Positions 1 to 7,100 are shown, counted from the first letter of the stretch. The stretch is DNA of 7,182 bases from JAZGER01 sp036480335 (GCA_036480335.1 JAZGGH010000071.1:1-7182), one strand, 5' to 3'. Notes: a model not told the origin generated them from the letters alone. Numbers and translations are program-made.

Positions 1-90
1 AGTGCTCTTTACAAAAGCCGCATGGGGTGGTTTGATTCCAGCTTCTGGTCGCCGAAACCGAGAGACCTACTCTCATCTTTAATACAGCAT

Positions 91-108
91 GAAAGGTGTT
101 AACCTTTC
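91..108 (+). terminator. Possible terminator hairpin of an upstream gene
   Basis: GAAAGGT (91-97) and ACCTTTC (102-108) form a perfect 7-bp stem with a GTTA loop, followed by the pyrimidine-rich TTCTT. It sits 9 nt after a stop codon at 80-82, which would suit a gene entering from the left edge. The tail is not a clean T-run, so this is a weak call. Confidence 0.3.
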
Positions 109-125
109 TTCTTGGCACACTAGGC

Positions 126-147
126 CGGATAAGCGCAGAGCAATCCG
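126..147. repeat. REP-like hairpin remnant
   Basis: CGGAT (126-130) and ATCCG (143-147) pair around a GC-containing centre (AAGCGCAGAGCA). The GGATAAGCGCAG...ATCCG pattern resembles short intergenic palindromes common in proteobacteria. It is a single imperfect copy, so membership of a repeat family is inferred from appearance only. Confidence 0.25.
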
Positions 148-382
148 ACAATAGAGCCACTGCACCCTACAAAAGCCGGAAGAAGCAAATGCTACCAGTC
201 TACTATTTCCAGGTCTAGAACAGGATCAGAGAAAGCAAGTGATCAGCCAGCTTGGAGATTAATAATACCAAACATCAAGTTAGCTGCCCCCTTGATTGTG
301 CCGACTAGCTAATGAGTATCTTTTTTTCGAGTGCATTTTTTAGAAAACAGAAATGATAAAACTAAACTTGTCAACTGTTTTT

Positions 383-400
383 TAGTGTGAATATTCACTA
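383..400. promoter_or_regulatory. Dyad, candidate operator upstream of the response regulator
   Basis: TAGTG (383-387) and CACTA (396-400) are inverted repeats. The same stretch contains the 12-bp perfect palindrome GTGAATATTCAC (387-398). A TTGTCA at 368-373 could serve as a -35 box, which would put the dyad over the matching -10 position, as expected for a repressor site. No known regulator motif is recognised. It lies about 150 bp upstream of the response regulator start. Confidence 0.25.
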
Positions 401-530
401 GCATAATAATAGACATATAACTTATACTTTGTTAAAAATTGTTTCGTAAGTGGAAGCATGCACTCATATACAGGCTTCTCATTGACTGAGAGATATGTTT
501 AAAACAATGAAGAATTAAATATCTTAGCTT

Positions 531-536
531 TATAAT
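531..536 (+). promoter_or_regulatory. Consensus -10 box just upstream of the response regulator
   Basis: A perfect TATAAT lies 15 nt before the ATG at 552. No good -35 stands 16-18 nt upstream; the nearest match is TGAAGA at 508-513. If this -10 is used, transcription would begin near 542-543 and the leader would be only about ten bases with no Shine-Dalgarno site. A TTGACT at 482-487 is too far away to pair with it. This may be an activator-dependent promoter or a chance match in AT-rich DNA. Confidence 0.35.
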
Positions 537-551
537 GGATAATTTCATGAA

Positions 552-1214
552 ATGAAAGTCCTAATCATCGACGATCATCCGTTGTTTCTTGAAGGAATCA
601 AGCCAGTATTAGCCAAACTGGATGACAATGTTGAATTATTAATCGCAAATTGTTGCGAAACTGCACTCGGTTTATTGCAACAGCATTCAGATCTAGCACT
701 GATTTTGCTTGACCTCAAATTACCCGATATGAACGGCTTTAATGTGCTTAAAGTATCAAGTGAATACAATCCGCAACTACCGGTTGTGATACTTTCTGCG
801 TCAACCAGACTGGGCGATATGCAACACGCATTTGCGGCGGGTGCAAAGGGCTTTATCTGTAAATCATCTTCCCCATCAGTTGTAATCAACGCACTAAGTT
901 TGGTCTTATCAGGTGGTGTCTACATACCGCCGGAGATTATGACAGTAGGAGATTTTTCTGGCACCTTAGATAATTCGAATTCTACATTGGAAAATAACTG
1001 TCGAAAAAGCATTCAGCTAACACCGCGAGAGATAGAAGTAGTGTCTTTGCTGACTAATGGCGAAGGTTGGTCCAATAAAGAAATAGCTAAGTCGCTCGGT
1101 TGTTGCGAGGCGACAATCAAGGCGCACGTTACTTCTATATTGAAGTCATTGGGTGTCAAGAATCGGATTCAAGTGGTGGATGCGGTACAAAAACTGGGTT
1201 TGCGAACAGAGTAA
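552..1214 (+). CDS. NarL/FixJ-family two-component response regulator
   Basis: This 220-residue DNA-binding response regulator would be phosphorylated by a sensor kinase and then bind promoters. The N-terminal receiver domain (about residues 1-120) shows the acidic pair D7-D8, phospho-acceptor D54 (LLDLKLPDMNG), switch residue S82 and conserved K104. A Ser/Asn-rich linker (about 133-153) leads to a LuxR-type helix-turn-helix (about 154-217) with the usual LTPREIEVVSLL start and the NKEIAKSLGCCEATIKAHV recognition region. The length is normal for the family. The ATG at 552 is chosen because it begins directly at the first receiver strand (MKVLIIDDHP), but no clear Shine-Dalgarno precedes it. 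It converges on the hybrid kinase gene, its likely partner. Target genes cannot be read from the sequence; the periplasmic cytochrome gene at 4129 is one candidate by proximity. The family assignment is firm, the specific role unknown. Confidence 0.95.
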   Translation: MKVLIIDDHPLFLEGIKPVLAKLDDNVELLIANCCETALGLLQQHSDLALILLDLKLPDMNGFNVLKVSSEYNPQLPVVILSASTRLGDMQHAFAAGAKGFICKSSSPSVVINALSLVLSGGVYIPPEIMTVGDFSGTLDNSNSTLENNCRKSIQLTPREIEVVSLLTNGEGWSNKEIAKSLGCCEATIKAHVTSILKSLGVKNRIQVVDAVQKLGLRTE

Positions 1215-1217
1215 TCC

Positions 1218-1237
1218 AATTGCCATCAATTTTTTTT
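1218..1237 (+). terminator. Weak intrinsic terminator after the response regulator
   Basis: AATTG (1218-1222) and CAATT (1227-1231) form a 5-bp stem around a CCAT loop, running into an eight-base T tract at 1230-1237. It begins 3 nt after the TAA stop. The stem is short and AT-rich, so efficiency is doubtful, but the placement between two convergent genes fits a terminator. Confidence 0.4.
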
Positions 1238-1287
1238 ACGCTGCTGTGGATCTCTAATCAGCGATGAACTGAATAGATACATGATCA

Positions 1288-3078
1288 CTATAGTCGATCA
1301 AGAGCACTCTGCTCTTTTTCCTTTACTTGTTTGGCAATGCCACCTAAGTAAGCGCGTAATTGTGCCGTTTCAAAAGGTTTATGCAGCACTGGTATGCCAT
1401 TCGTGTTAGCTTCTTTCAGCAGATCTGCTGTGGTATCGCCAGTAATAATAAGTGCGGGTATCTCGATATCATACAAGGCGCGAATCATCGTTATCACCTC
1501 CGTGCCGGTGTTCTGATCACGCAAATGGTAATCAGTCAGAATCACATCGGGAGGGAACTCATAAGCGGCGAGCGCCCTGATCGCTTCTTGGGCAGAACCG
1601 ACCACCAATAGCGAACATTCCCAGCTGGTAAGCAAGTTAGAAAGCCCTTCCCTTATAGCGGGTTCATCGTCCACTGCAAGCACAAAGATACGCGAGAAAT
1701 CCTGTTCTAAATCTAGCGTGGACACTATCGCAGAAATCAGTTGGCGTTCATCGCCAAGCGGGACGACCAGGGAAAAAACCGAGCCTTTAAAAATGGTCGA
1801 TTCGACGCTGAGCTGGTAATCCAACAATAAGGCAATCCGTTTAACAATGGATAAACCGAGCCCTAATCCCTTACTACGGTCGTGTTGGGGATTGTGAAGT
1901 TGGACAAACTCCTCATATATTCTATCGAGATCCTCGTCATACATACCAGTACCAGTATCGCTAACCTTGATGCAAACGGCGTCGTCTAGCGGTACAACAT
2001 TAATTGTCACAGCACCAGCCTTGGTAAAACGAAGTGCATTACTGAGCAGATTTCTTAACATCCGCGCGAGCAGGAGGGGATCGGAATAAACGACGGCGGT
2101 GGTAACACTAATATTCATCCGCAACCCTTTCTCACGAGCTTGTACGGCAAAATCATTTTGCAACCGCTCAAACAGATCTTGCAGCTTGAAGTGTTGATTT
2201 GTGACAGTCAGGGTGCCGGCATCGAGTTTAGAGATATCCAGAAGCGCGTTGAACAATTCGTCAAGTGCCTTAACAGACAAGCCGATATTGTTCACCAGCA
2301 CCTTATTAGCGGGGTCAACGATGCGTTCATCCAGAGTCGTGACGAACAAATTCAGTGCGTACAATGGCTGACGAAGATCGTGACTGGCTGCGGCCAGAAA
2401 CTTTGATTTTGTAACGCTAGCCTGTTCTGCCTGATTCTGAGCTGCTTCCGCACACTGTTTTTCTAGGGTTAAATTGGCAATCAGGTCAATATTTTCAAAG
2501 CGGGGCTGGAGCATTTCCAGCAGGGTTTTACGAATACTGTGTGCAAAAAAGAGGCTTGCAAACAGAAATAGCAGGATTAAAAATCCTACTGTCGTGTACA
2601 TTTCTCCGCCGAACGATAAATAGCGGTACGCTGCCGGCAACAGCGCTGGAAAAGCAAATGCGTAAAATGCAGGTAAGTGATGTGATAACGAGGCAATACC
2701 GCTAGCCACAATTCCAGTCAGAGCCATGACGATCACGATGCTGCCAACGAATGGCTCGGGCATAATCGCGATATATCCCAGCAGGCCCCATTGGCAGCCT
2801 GAAAGGCCAGAATAGGCTGTCAAAAGTTTCGAGCGACTCTTTGCTAACACTGGCGTGGTGGGTATTTGACGATGATGCCACAGGCTAAAAAAACGCCCTA
2901 TGGATACTATGAAAACACCGCCAAACCACGACCACAAATCGTCCTCCGCAACCCAATCATTCAACACATAAACCATCACTCCGGCGGTTATTAAACCGCC
3001 GCCGACGATCAGCGGTGTGTGCCGGTGCACTAGATTGATTTGTTCAGCCAGTATCTTATCGGCGATTGACGCGCTCAT
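1288..3078 (-). CDS. Membrane-bound hybrid sensor histidine kinase with C-terminal receiver
   Basis: This 596-residue inner-membrane sensor kinase autophosphorylates on histidine and passes phosphate to aspartate. Six hydrophobic segments lie at about 22-40, 49-66, 88-106, 110-131, 136-152 and 160-179, with no large periplasmic loop, so the signal may be sensed in or near the membrane. A polar helical linker (about 195-225) leads to the HisKA H-box SHDLRQPL with H233. The ATPase domain has the N box (N343, N347), G1 box DTGTG (374-378), F box around F391 and G2 box GLGLGLS (404-410). The C-terminal receiver (about 464-585) has D470-D471, phospho-acceptor D516, T546 and K567. No Hpt or PAS domain is visible. 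The ATG at 3078 has a modest GTGAG ribosome site (3087-3091) at 8 nt. It converges on the response regulator at 552-1214, its probable partner. The 142-bp palindromic element at 3108-3249 lies 29 nt before the start, possibly within the leader. The ligand is unknown. Confidence 0.95.
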   Translation of the reverse strand: MSASIADKILAEQINLVHRHTPLIVGGGLITAGVMVYVLNDWVAEDDLWSWFGGVFIVSIGRFFSLWHHRQIPTTPVLAKSRSKLLTAYSGLSGCQWGLLGYIAIMPEPFVGSIVIVMALTGIVASGIASLSHHLPAFYAFAFPALLPAAYRYLSFGGEMYTTVGFLILLFLFASLFFAHSIRKTLLEMLQPRFENIDLIANLTLEKQCAEAAQNQAEQASVTKSKFLAAASHDLRQPLYALNLFVTTLDERIVDPANKVLVNNIGLSVKALDELFNALLDISKLDAGTLTVTNQHFKLQDLFERLQNDFAVQAREKGLRMNISVTTAVVYSDPLLLARMLRNLLSNALRFTKAGAVTINVVPLDDAVCIKVSDTGTGMYDEDLDRIYEEFVQLHNPQHDRSKGLGLGLSIVKRIALLLDYQLSVESTIFKGSVFSLVVPLGDERQLISAIVSTLDLEQDFSRIFVLAVDDEPAIREGLSNLLTSWECSLLVVGSAQEAIRALAAYEFPPDVILTDYHLRDQNTGTEVITMIRALYDIEIPALIITGDTTADLLKEANTNGIPVLHKPFETAQLRAYLGGIAKQVKEKEQSALDRL

Positions 3079-3107
3079 TGGGTTTTCTCACGCCTTTAAT
3101 GATTAAA

Positions 3108-3249
3108 CTAGTACAGCAACCCGTAAGTTCGTACATAAAAATAATTCGTCATTCCCGAAATCTTTTATCGGGAATCCATGCTCAGAAATAGATTCCCGAT
3201 AAAAGACTTCGGGAATGACGTTGTACGAACTTACGGGTTGCTGTACTAG
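3108..3249. repeat. 142-bp palindromic MITE/REP-like element
   Basis: The element is two nested inverted repeats. The outer 27-bp arms (3108-3134 and 3223-3249) match perfectly, beginning CTAGTACAGCAACCC. The inner 30-bp arms (3147-3176 and 3191-3220) match at 29 of 30 positions around a 14-nt loop (3177-3190). Each inner arm is itself a small hairpin, ATTCCCGA...TCGGGAAT, so that octamer occurs four times in alternating orientation. ATTCCC-N-GGGAAT cores resemble Neisseria dRS3-type repeats, though the spacer here is 13 nt rather than 8. The left side carries 12 nt between outer and inner arms and the right side only 2. A TA within each CTAG end could be a target duplication of a Tc1/IS630-type element. 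It encodes nothing. Transcribed, it would fold into a very stable hairpin upstream of the kinase start. Confidence 0.85.
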
Positions 3250-3321
3250 GTACTCTAAACGATCAAAACGTTCTATAACAATCTTTTGGCTCAAGGTCAC
3301 TGGAATTAACTGATTTATTTT

Positions 3322-3344
3322 CCATTAATTTGCAGCATTAATGG
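3322..3344. promoter_or_regulatory. CCATTAAT dyad, candidate operator
   Basis: CCATTAAT (3322-3329) and ATTAATGG (3337-3344) are perfect 8-bp inverted repeats separated by 7 nt, a geometry that suits a dimeric helix-turn-helix protein. It has no T tract, so a terminator is unlikely. The binding protein is unknown. Confidence 0.3.
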
Positions 3345-3357
3345 TGCCTATGGATAA

Positions 3358-3394
3358 GGCGAGGTCGTACGACCCCTCCGCCAAGTTGTACGAC
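3358..3394. promoter_or_regulatory. GTCGTACGAC palindrome with a second half-site, candidate operator
   Basis: GGTCGTACGACC (3363-3374) is a perfect 12-bp palindrome, flanked by GGCG (3358-3361) and CGCC (3379-3382), which are also complementary. A related sequence, TTGTACGAC, follows at 3386-3394. The two GTAC centres are 21 bp apart, close to two helical turns. This looks like a tandem binding site for a dimeric regulator, possibly the local NarL-type regulator, but no established consensus is recognised. Confidence 0.35.
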
Positions 3395-3571
3395 GACAGT
3401 CTAATATCGCACGCCATTTATTGTCGGTATAGTAGAAAAACATCAATGAACTGTCGTTGATGCGGTAATTATTTAAAGACGCAATAAGGATCACTTAACT
3501 GTATTTCTACGGGTAATTCTTTCAATTAACCATTGTAACTGTTGCCTTTTAATTTATTACTCAAGTTTCGG

Positions 3572-3595
3572 AGTTAATTTTAGCTAAAATTAACT
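3572..3595. repeat. 24-bp perfect AT palindrome
   Basis: The half AGTTAATTTTAG (3572-3583) is followed immediately by its exact complement CTAAAATTAACT (3584-3595). It overlaps the inner edge of the left 17-bp repeat, so the left end of that block has an extra structure absent from the right end. It could extrude as a cruciform or bind a dimeric protein. Confidence 0.6.
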
Positions 3596-3730
3596 TGTAT
3601 GCTATTGATATTAAATAATATTATTCTTGTTGGATTCTAATAGTTGTGTATTTGACTTTTAAACAAACAATAAAACAACAACTTAGCAGCTAAAGAACAT
3701 AGTTGCTTATAGACTTAAATCAATAAGTTA

Positions 3731-3750
3731 GACTCGAATTGTACCGAGTC
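3731..3750. repeat. Short hairpin inside the AT-rich block
   Basis: GACTCG (3731-3736) and CGAGTC (3745-3750) form a 6-bp stem with an 8-nt loop, followed by AAGTTTTA. The T run is too short for a convincing terminator; it may be internal structure of the surrounding block. Confidence 0.3.
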
Positions 3751-3854
3751 AAGTTTTATACTTTAATGGCGATATTATACTTAATAAGTCATTAATATCA
3801 GTTTCTTACAGAAAACAATGAACTCCGAAACTTGAGTGTATAAATAGCAATTAA

Positions 3855-4052
3855 GCTAATCTTAATATAAAAAAATTACGACCCCAGTATAAACATGCTC
3901 GGTGGTTTGCTGAGAAAGAATACTGGAGCATTTCATTTGAGGACGTGCTGCATCGCGACATGTTTGCGATTGTGTACAGAGCCCATAAGGGTTGCCAGGC
4001 TGGCGAGTCATTTTTGGTTACCGGGTTATGCCAAAATCAACTACAAATATAA
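3855..4052 (+). pseudogene. Possible remnant of a coding sequence, no start codon
   Basis: An open frame of 65 codons ends at TAA 4050-4052. From about 3879 it reads like protein, for example HARWFAEKEYW and FEDVLHRDMFAIVYR, rich in aromatic and charged residues. Base composition jumps here (29 G+C in the 60 bases 3901-3960) compared with the AT-rich DNA just before it. There is no usable start codon or ribosome site at its beginning; the only internal ATG is deep in the frame. A competing frame from ATG 3895 to stop 4066-4068 (57 residues, Cys/Arg-rich) also lacks a ribosome site. I recognise neither product. The likeliest reading is a decayed gene fragment; a structured untranslated leader is the alternative. 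Confidence 0.25.
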
Positions 4053-4069
4053 GGGGTCTAATAAATAAA

Positions 4070-4126
4070 ATGGAAAACACACGTTCTTTCAATTATTTTC
4101 TAAAAAATAATTCAGGGAGTAAATAA
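4070..4126 (+). CDS. Possible 18-residue leader peptide ORF
   Basis: This short frame encodes MENTRSFNYFLKNNSGSK. A strong purine run AAGGGG (4051-4056) lies 13 nt upstream of its ATG, longer than ideal spacing. Its TAA stop (4124-4126) is 2 nt before the ATG of the large cytochrome gene, and the ribosome site of that gene (AGGGAG, 4114-4119) lies inside this ORF. That layout would suit translational coupling or a leader controlling access to the downstream start. No attenuator hairpin or run of regulatory codons is evident. It may equally be a chance ORF. Confidence 0.3.
   Translation: MENTRSFNYFLKNNSGSK
4114..4119 (+). promoter_or_regulatory. Ribosome binding site of the di-heme cytochrome gene
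   Basis: AGGGAG lies 9 nt before the ATG at 4129. It decides the start: the alternative in-frame ATG at 4174 (Met16) has only CTCTTA upstream of it and no Shine-Dalgarno match. Confidence 0.75.
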
Positions 4127-4128
4127 AC

Positions 4129-7100
4129 ATGAACAAGAAATCAATACAAAAAAATTCTAGAAAAAAACTCTTAATGAATAAATACATAAATTTTGCCGCA
4201 TCGTTATTGCTAACGACGGCATTAGGTGTAACCAGTAGCCATGCGGCACCACCTCTAAAAACAGTCGGGGTACCGGATATCAACCTATTGGGCCTGCTTG
4301 ACCGGCAAGGTGGCGCCACAGGCAACACCGTTGCCAACTGGGGGCTGCCGGTTACAAACCCAACCATGCGTATAGAACTGCAACAAATGGGCAAGGCCGC
4401 TTTCTATGACATGCAGGTGGGGGGTGACGGGGTTCAAGCCTGCGCCTCGTGTCACTTCACTGCCGGAGCCGATAATCGCAAGACAGATCAAATGAGCCCC
4501 GGCCTTCGGCGTACAGCTGGTGGCGCTAACGACCAATTTGAAACACCGGACATGGCACATCAACTAATCATGAACCTTCTACCTGGAGGCCCGAATGGAA
4601 CCTTATCACAAGCTGATTTCGGCGGGGCTGGTTCTAGTCGTGGCTTACCGGTAAGTGAAGCCGCAGTTATAGGCGCGGGAGCAACTGCCGACAGTCCGGT
4701 TGACGGAACCCCGGGGTTATCCGTTCCTCTTCTTGGTAACCTGCTAGGTATTGCCGTGGACGACGTAAACGATGTGGTATCTTCCCAAGGGCTTAGAAGC
4801 GTTCCGTTTGAAGGTTTGCATTGCTTAGATGGCGTTGCATCAGCAATCTCTTGTGATGATCCGCTTGCTACTACATTTCCGGCGCCAAATGCTGGTAACA
4901 GCGCAAGCCCCGGCAGACAGGATCTTGGCCTGCTTGATACTGTAGTTGCTGGCTTCGACAGTGCCCAGGGTGGTGACTTAGGTGGTGGTGTTTTCTTTAA
5001 CGGCTTTACGGCTCCTGCTGCAGGTATTCCCGATACTGTTGGCCAAGTGGAGCCAAGAAATACCCAGACGATACAGAATACAGCCTACAATCAACGTAGT
5101 TTCACTGATGGACGGGCAGACTTGTTTTTTAACGGGGTGAATACCTTGGGTTTTCGCGATCCTGCCTCAATGGTCAAAGTATATACTGACCAAGCTGCGG
5201 GCACGCCGATTGGTGAAGAACGGATGAATCTGCCATTTTCATCCCTGGCTTCTCAGGCTCTGGGGCCAATCGAGTCAGTGCTGGAAATGGTCGGCCATAT
5301 TGCAGGCGGCAGTGGTCGCCCGAATCATAATTTAGGCAGAAAAATGGTTAATGCAACCCCTCTGTTTAACCAGAACATCGCCTGTAACGACTCACTACTC
5401 GGCAATTCTCCTATTCCAGGAGCCAACACGCTGCATACCGGAGATGCTTCAGGTGGTAGCGATTTTATAAACGGGTTTGGTGGGTGTGCTGGCGGTGCAG
5501 GCACCTTTAGTAGAGGACTTACGACCACCTATAATACCATGATCGAACTGATCTTCCATGAAAGGTTCTGGGGTGATGGATCTGGCGATGAGGTGTGTCT
5601 TACTGCACCAAGTTTTGATACCGTTGTCGACCTAGTTGCCAACCCTTCTGCATGCGATATTGGTTCCGCCAATCGCACCCTGAAGGAAATAAATTTTCCC
5701 ATGTTCTTTGCCTTAGCTATACAGTCCTTCGAAATGACGCAGTTCACTGAAAACACCATCACCGATCTGCTCGCTGGCAACATTGAATCCTGTCCCGACC
5801 CAGTTGCAGGCGGCCCAGGATGCGTAGATTTAGGCACTGGAAACGTTGGCACTGTTATTACCAACGGCAACGGCAGAAATGCGAAAGTGGTTGATATAGG
5901 CCTGCCTTTTCCAGCTAATGGCAACCGCGCTGGCGGCCTAGTTGGAGTTGGTCTAACACTAGAGGAATGCATCGAACTTGTGGCGCTAAATAACAGTGCT
6001 GTGCAGGAAGGGGTGGCAACCGACCTGTGCACGTTAAAATACGCACAGTTCTTACACCCTAAGTCTGAAGCCGGTACAGAAGCAGGCCTTGCTCCACACC
6101 AGCCCACTGGCGGCCAAGGTGGCTCCATCCCTGCAGGGGCTCCGATTGGAGGATGTCCTGCCAACACCCCAGCATTGGGTCTATTCAACTATAACAATGG
6201 CGATATGCCTAATGGCGACAATTGCAGAAACGCCCAGGCTACGCTGCTTAACATCGACGAAGGGGATGGTCGCTTCAATGCAGGTGCAACTGGTTGCACA
6301 GTCTGTCACTTCAATCCGGAGCGAACCGGAGCAACAGTGTCTGCGACCACAGGATTCGGCGCACCCCCTCCTGAACCCTTTATACCTCCAGGTCAATTGA
6401 GAAGAGAAGAGCCACCTGCTTTGACAGAGCGAATGGTCAAGTTTGATGCTGGAATAGCAATATATGACGCGGGTTTTTATAATATCGCCGTACGACCAAC
6501 AGCAGAAGACTTAGGGGTCGGAGCGCCCATATTTTCAAGCCCTGTTTCGACTGATGGAAAAATACCATTGTCTATTGCAGAATTGAAGAAGAGAATAGCG
6601 TCTGGCGTGTTGGGTACTAGCTTTGATCCTGGCACAATTGTTGATATTGGAGCCACCATCAATAATGGCATAGGGCCTGGTTTACTGCAACTCCCTACCT
6701 CAATGGTAGCCAACGGGCAAGGTGTGGATGATTTCACACCGGTACCTTTCCAATTGACTCTAGCCTGTGGTCCCGGATTAGTTGGTGGAGGCAACGGTCA
6801 AGGTGAACCAAACAATAACCCAAATGTAAACTGTGATCCTAACATCTTAGTAAATGAGTTCATTCTGAGGAATGGCGCTGTCAAAGCTCCAGGCCTACGC
6901 AATGCCAGGTTCACGGGACCACACTTCCACAATGGCAGCAAGATGAACCTTCGCCAGGTGTTCGATTTCTATAAGGGCATCGGGGATTTAGTTAATCCTA
7001 CGTTTGGCTTTCCCAACCTGAACCTTGCTAATCTTGACGCGGGTTTACGGATCATCCAGTTAGATCCGATAGCAGCAGTGTCAGACTCGCGAGAGTCAGC

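Larger units (their letters stand above)
1..551. other. Intergenic region with no supported gene
   Basis: I see no supportable gene here. Two short frames enter from the left edge and stop at 82 and 102; either could be the tail of an upstream gene, but neither shows a recognisable motif. The first 180 bases are of mixed composition and contain small hairpins (91-108, 126-147) and an 11-bp direct repeat TACAAAAGCCG at 10-20 and 168-178. From about 300 the sequence becomes AT-rich and reads like the promoter side of the response regulator gene that starts at 552. Confidence 0.6.
3250..3558. other. Intergenic stretch between palindromic element and AT-rich block
   Basis: I find no gene here. 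The stretch is AT-rich except for a GC-richer patch at about 3355-3400 that contains a palindrome. It holds the two dyads listed separately (3322-3344 and 3358-3394). No convincing promoter for the kinase on the minus strand was found, although one would be expected here because the palindromic element separates this DNA from the kinase start. Confidence 0.5.
3559..3837. repeat. AT-rich 279-bp block bounded by perfect 17-bp inverted repeats
   Basis: ACTCAAGTTTCGGAGTT (3559-3575) and AACTCCGAAACTTGAGT (3821-3837) are exact reverse complements. The interior is extremely AT-rich (13 G+C in the 60 bases 3601-3660) and has no coding frame of note. This is the form of a non-autonomous miniature inverted-repeat element, but no clear target duplication is visible at the ends, so a large regulatory or structural inverted repeat is also possible. 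Confidence 0.5.

Noticed and set aside
25..50. Possible 3' part of a tRNA (GGTTTGATTCC resembles a T arm)
   Set aside because: The stem has a mismatch, no CCA or discriminator follows properly, and the 5' half would lie outside the window.
1..102. Tail of an upstream protein gene (frames ending at 82 or 102)
   Set aside because: Only 26-33 codons are visible in two competing frames and neither contains a recognisable motif; composition alone cannot choose between them.
1360..2406. Plus-strand open frames inside the hybrid kinase gene and the minus-strand frame 575-889 inside the response regulator
   Set aside because: They are antisense to genes with complete, ordered catalytic motifs.
3103..3300. 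65-codon open frame on the minus strand upstream of the kinase
   Set aside because: Most of it lies inside the palindromic repeat, whose symmetry explains the open frame; there is no ribosome site and the sequence is repeat-derived.
4089..4563. Two minus-strand open frames at the start of the cytochrome gene
   Set aside because: They overlap the signal peptide and first heme site of the real gene and each other, and show no domain.
5529..6188. 219-codon open frame on the minus strand
   Set aside because: It is antisense to the di-heme cytochrome, which has clear family motifs across the same DNA; its translation is Pro/Ser/Ala-rich with no recognisable domain.
5325..6794. Further open frames inside the cytochrome gene on both strands (5325-5528, 6089-6400, 6181-6396, 6477-6794)
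   Set aside because: They are shadows of the GC-richer coding strand; none has a domain or plausible ribosome site context.
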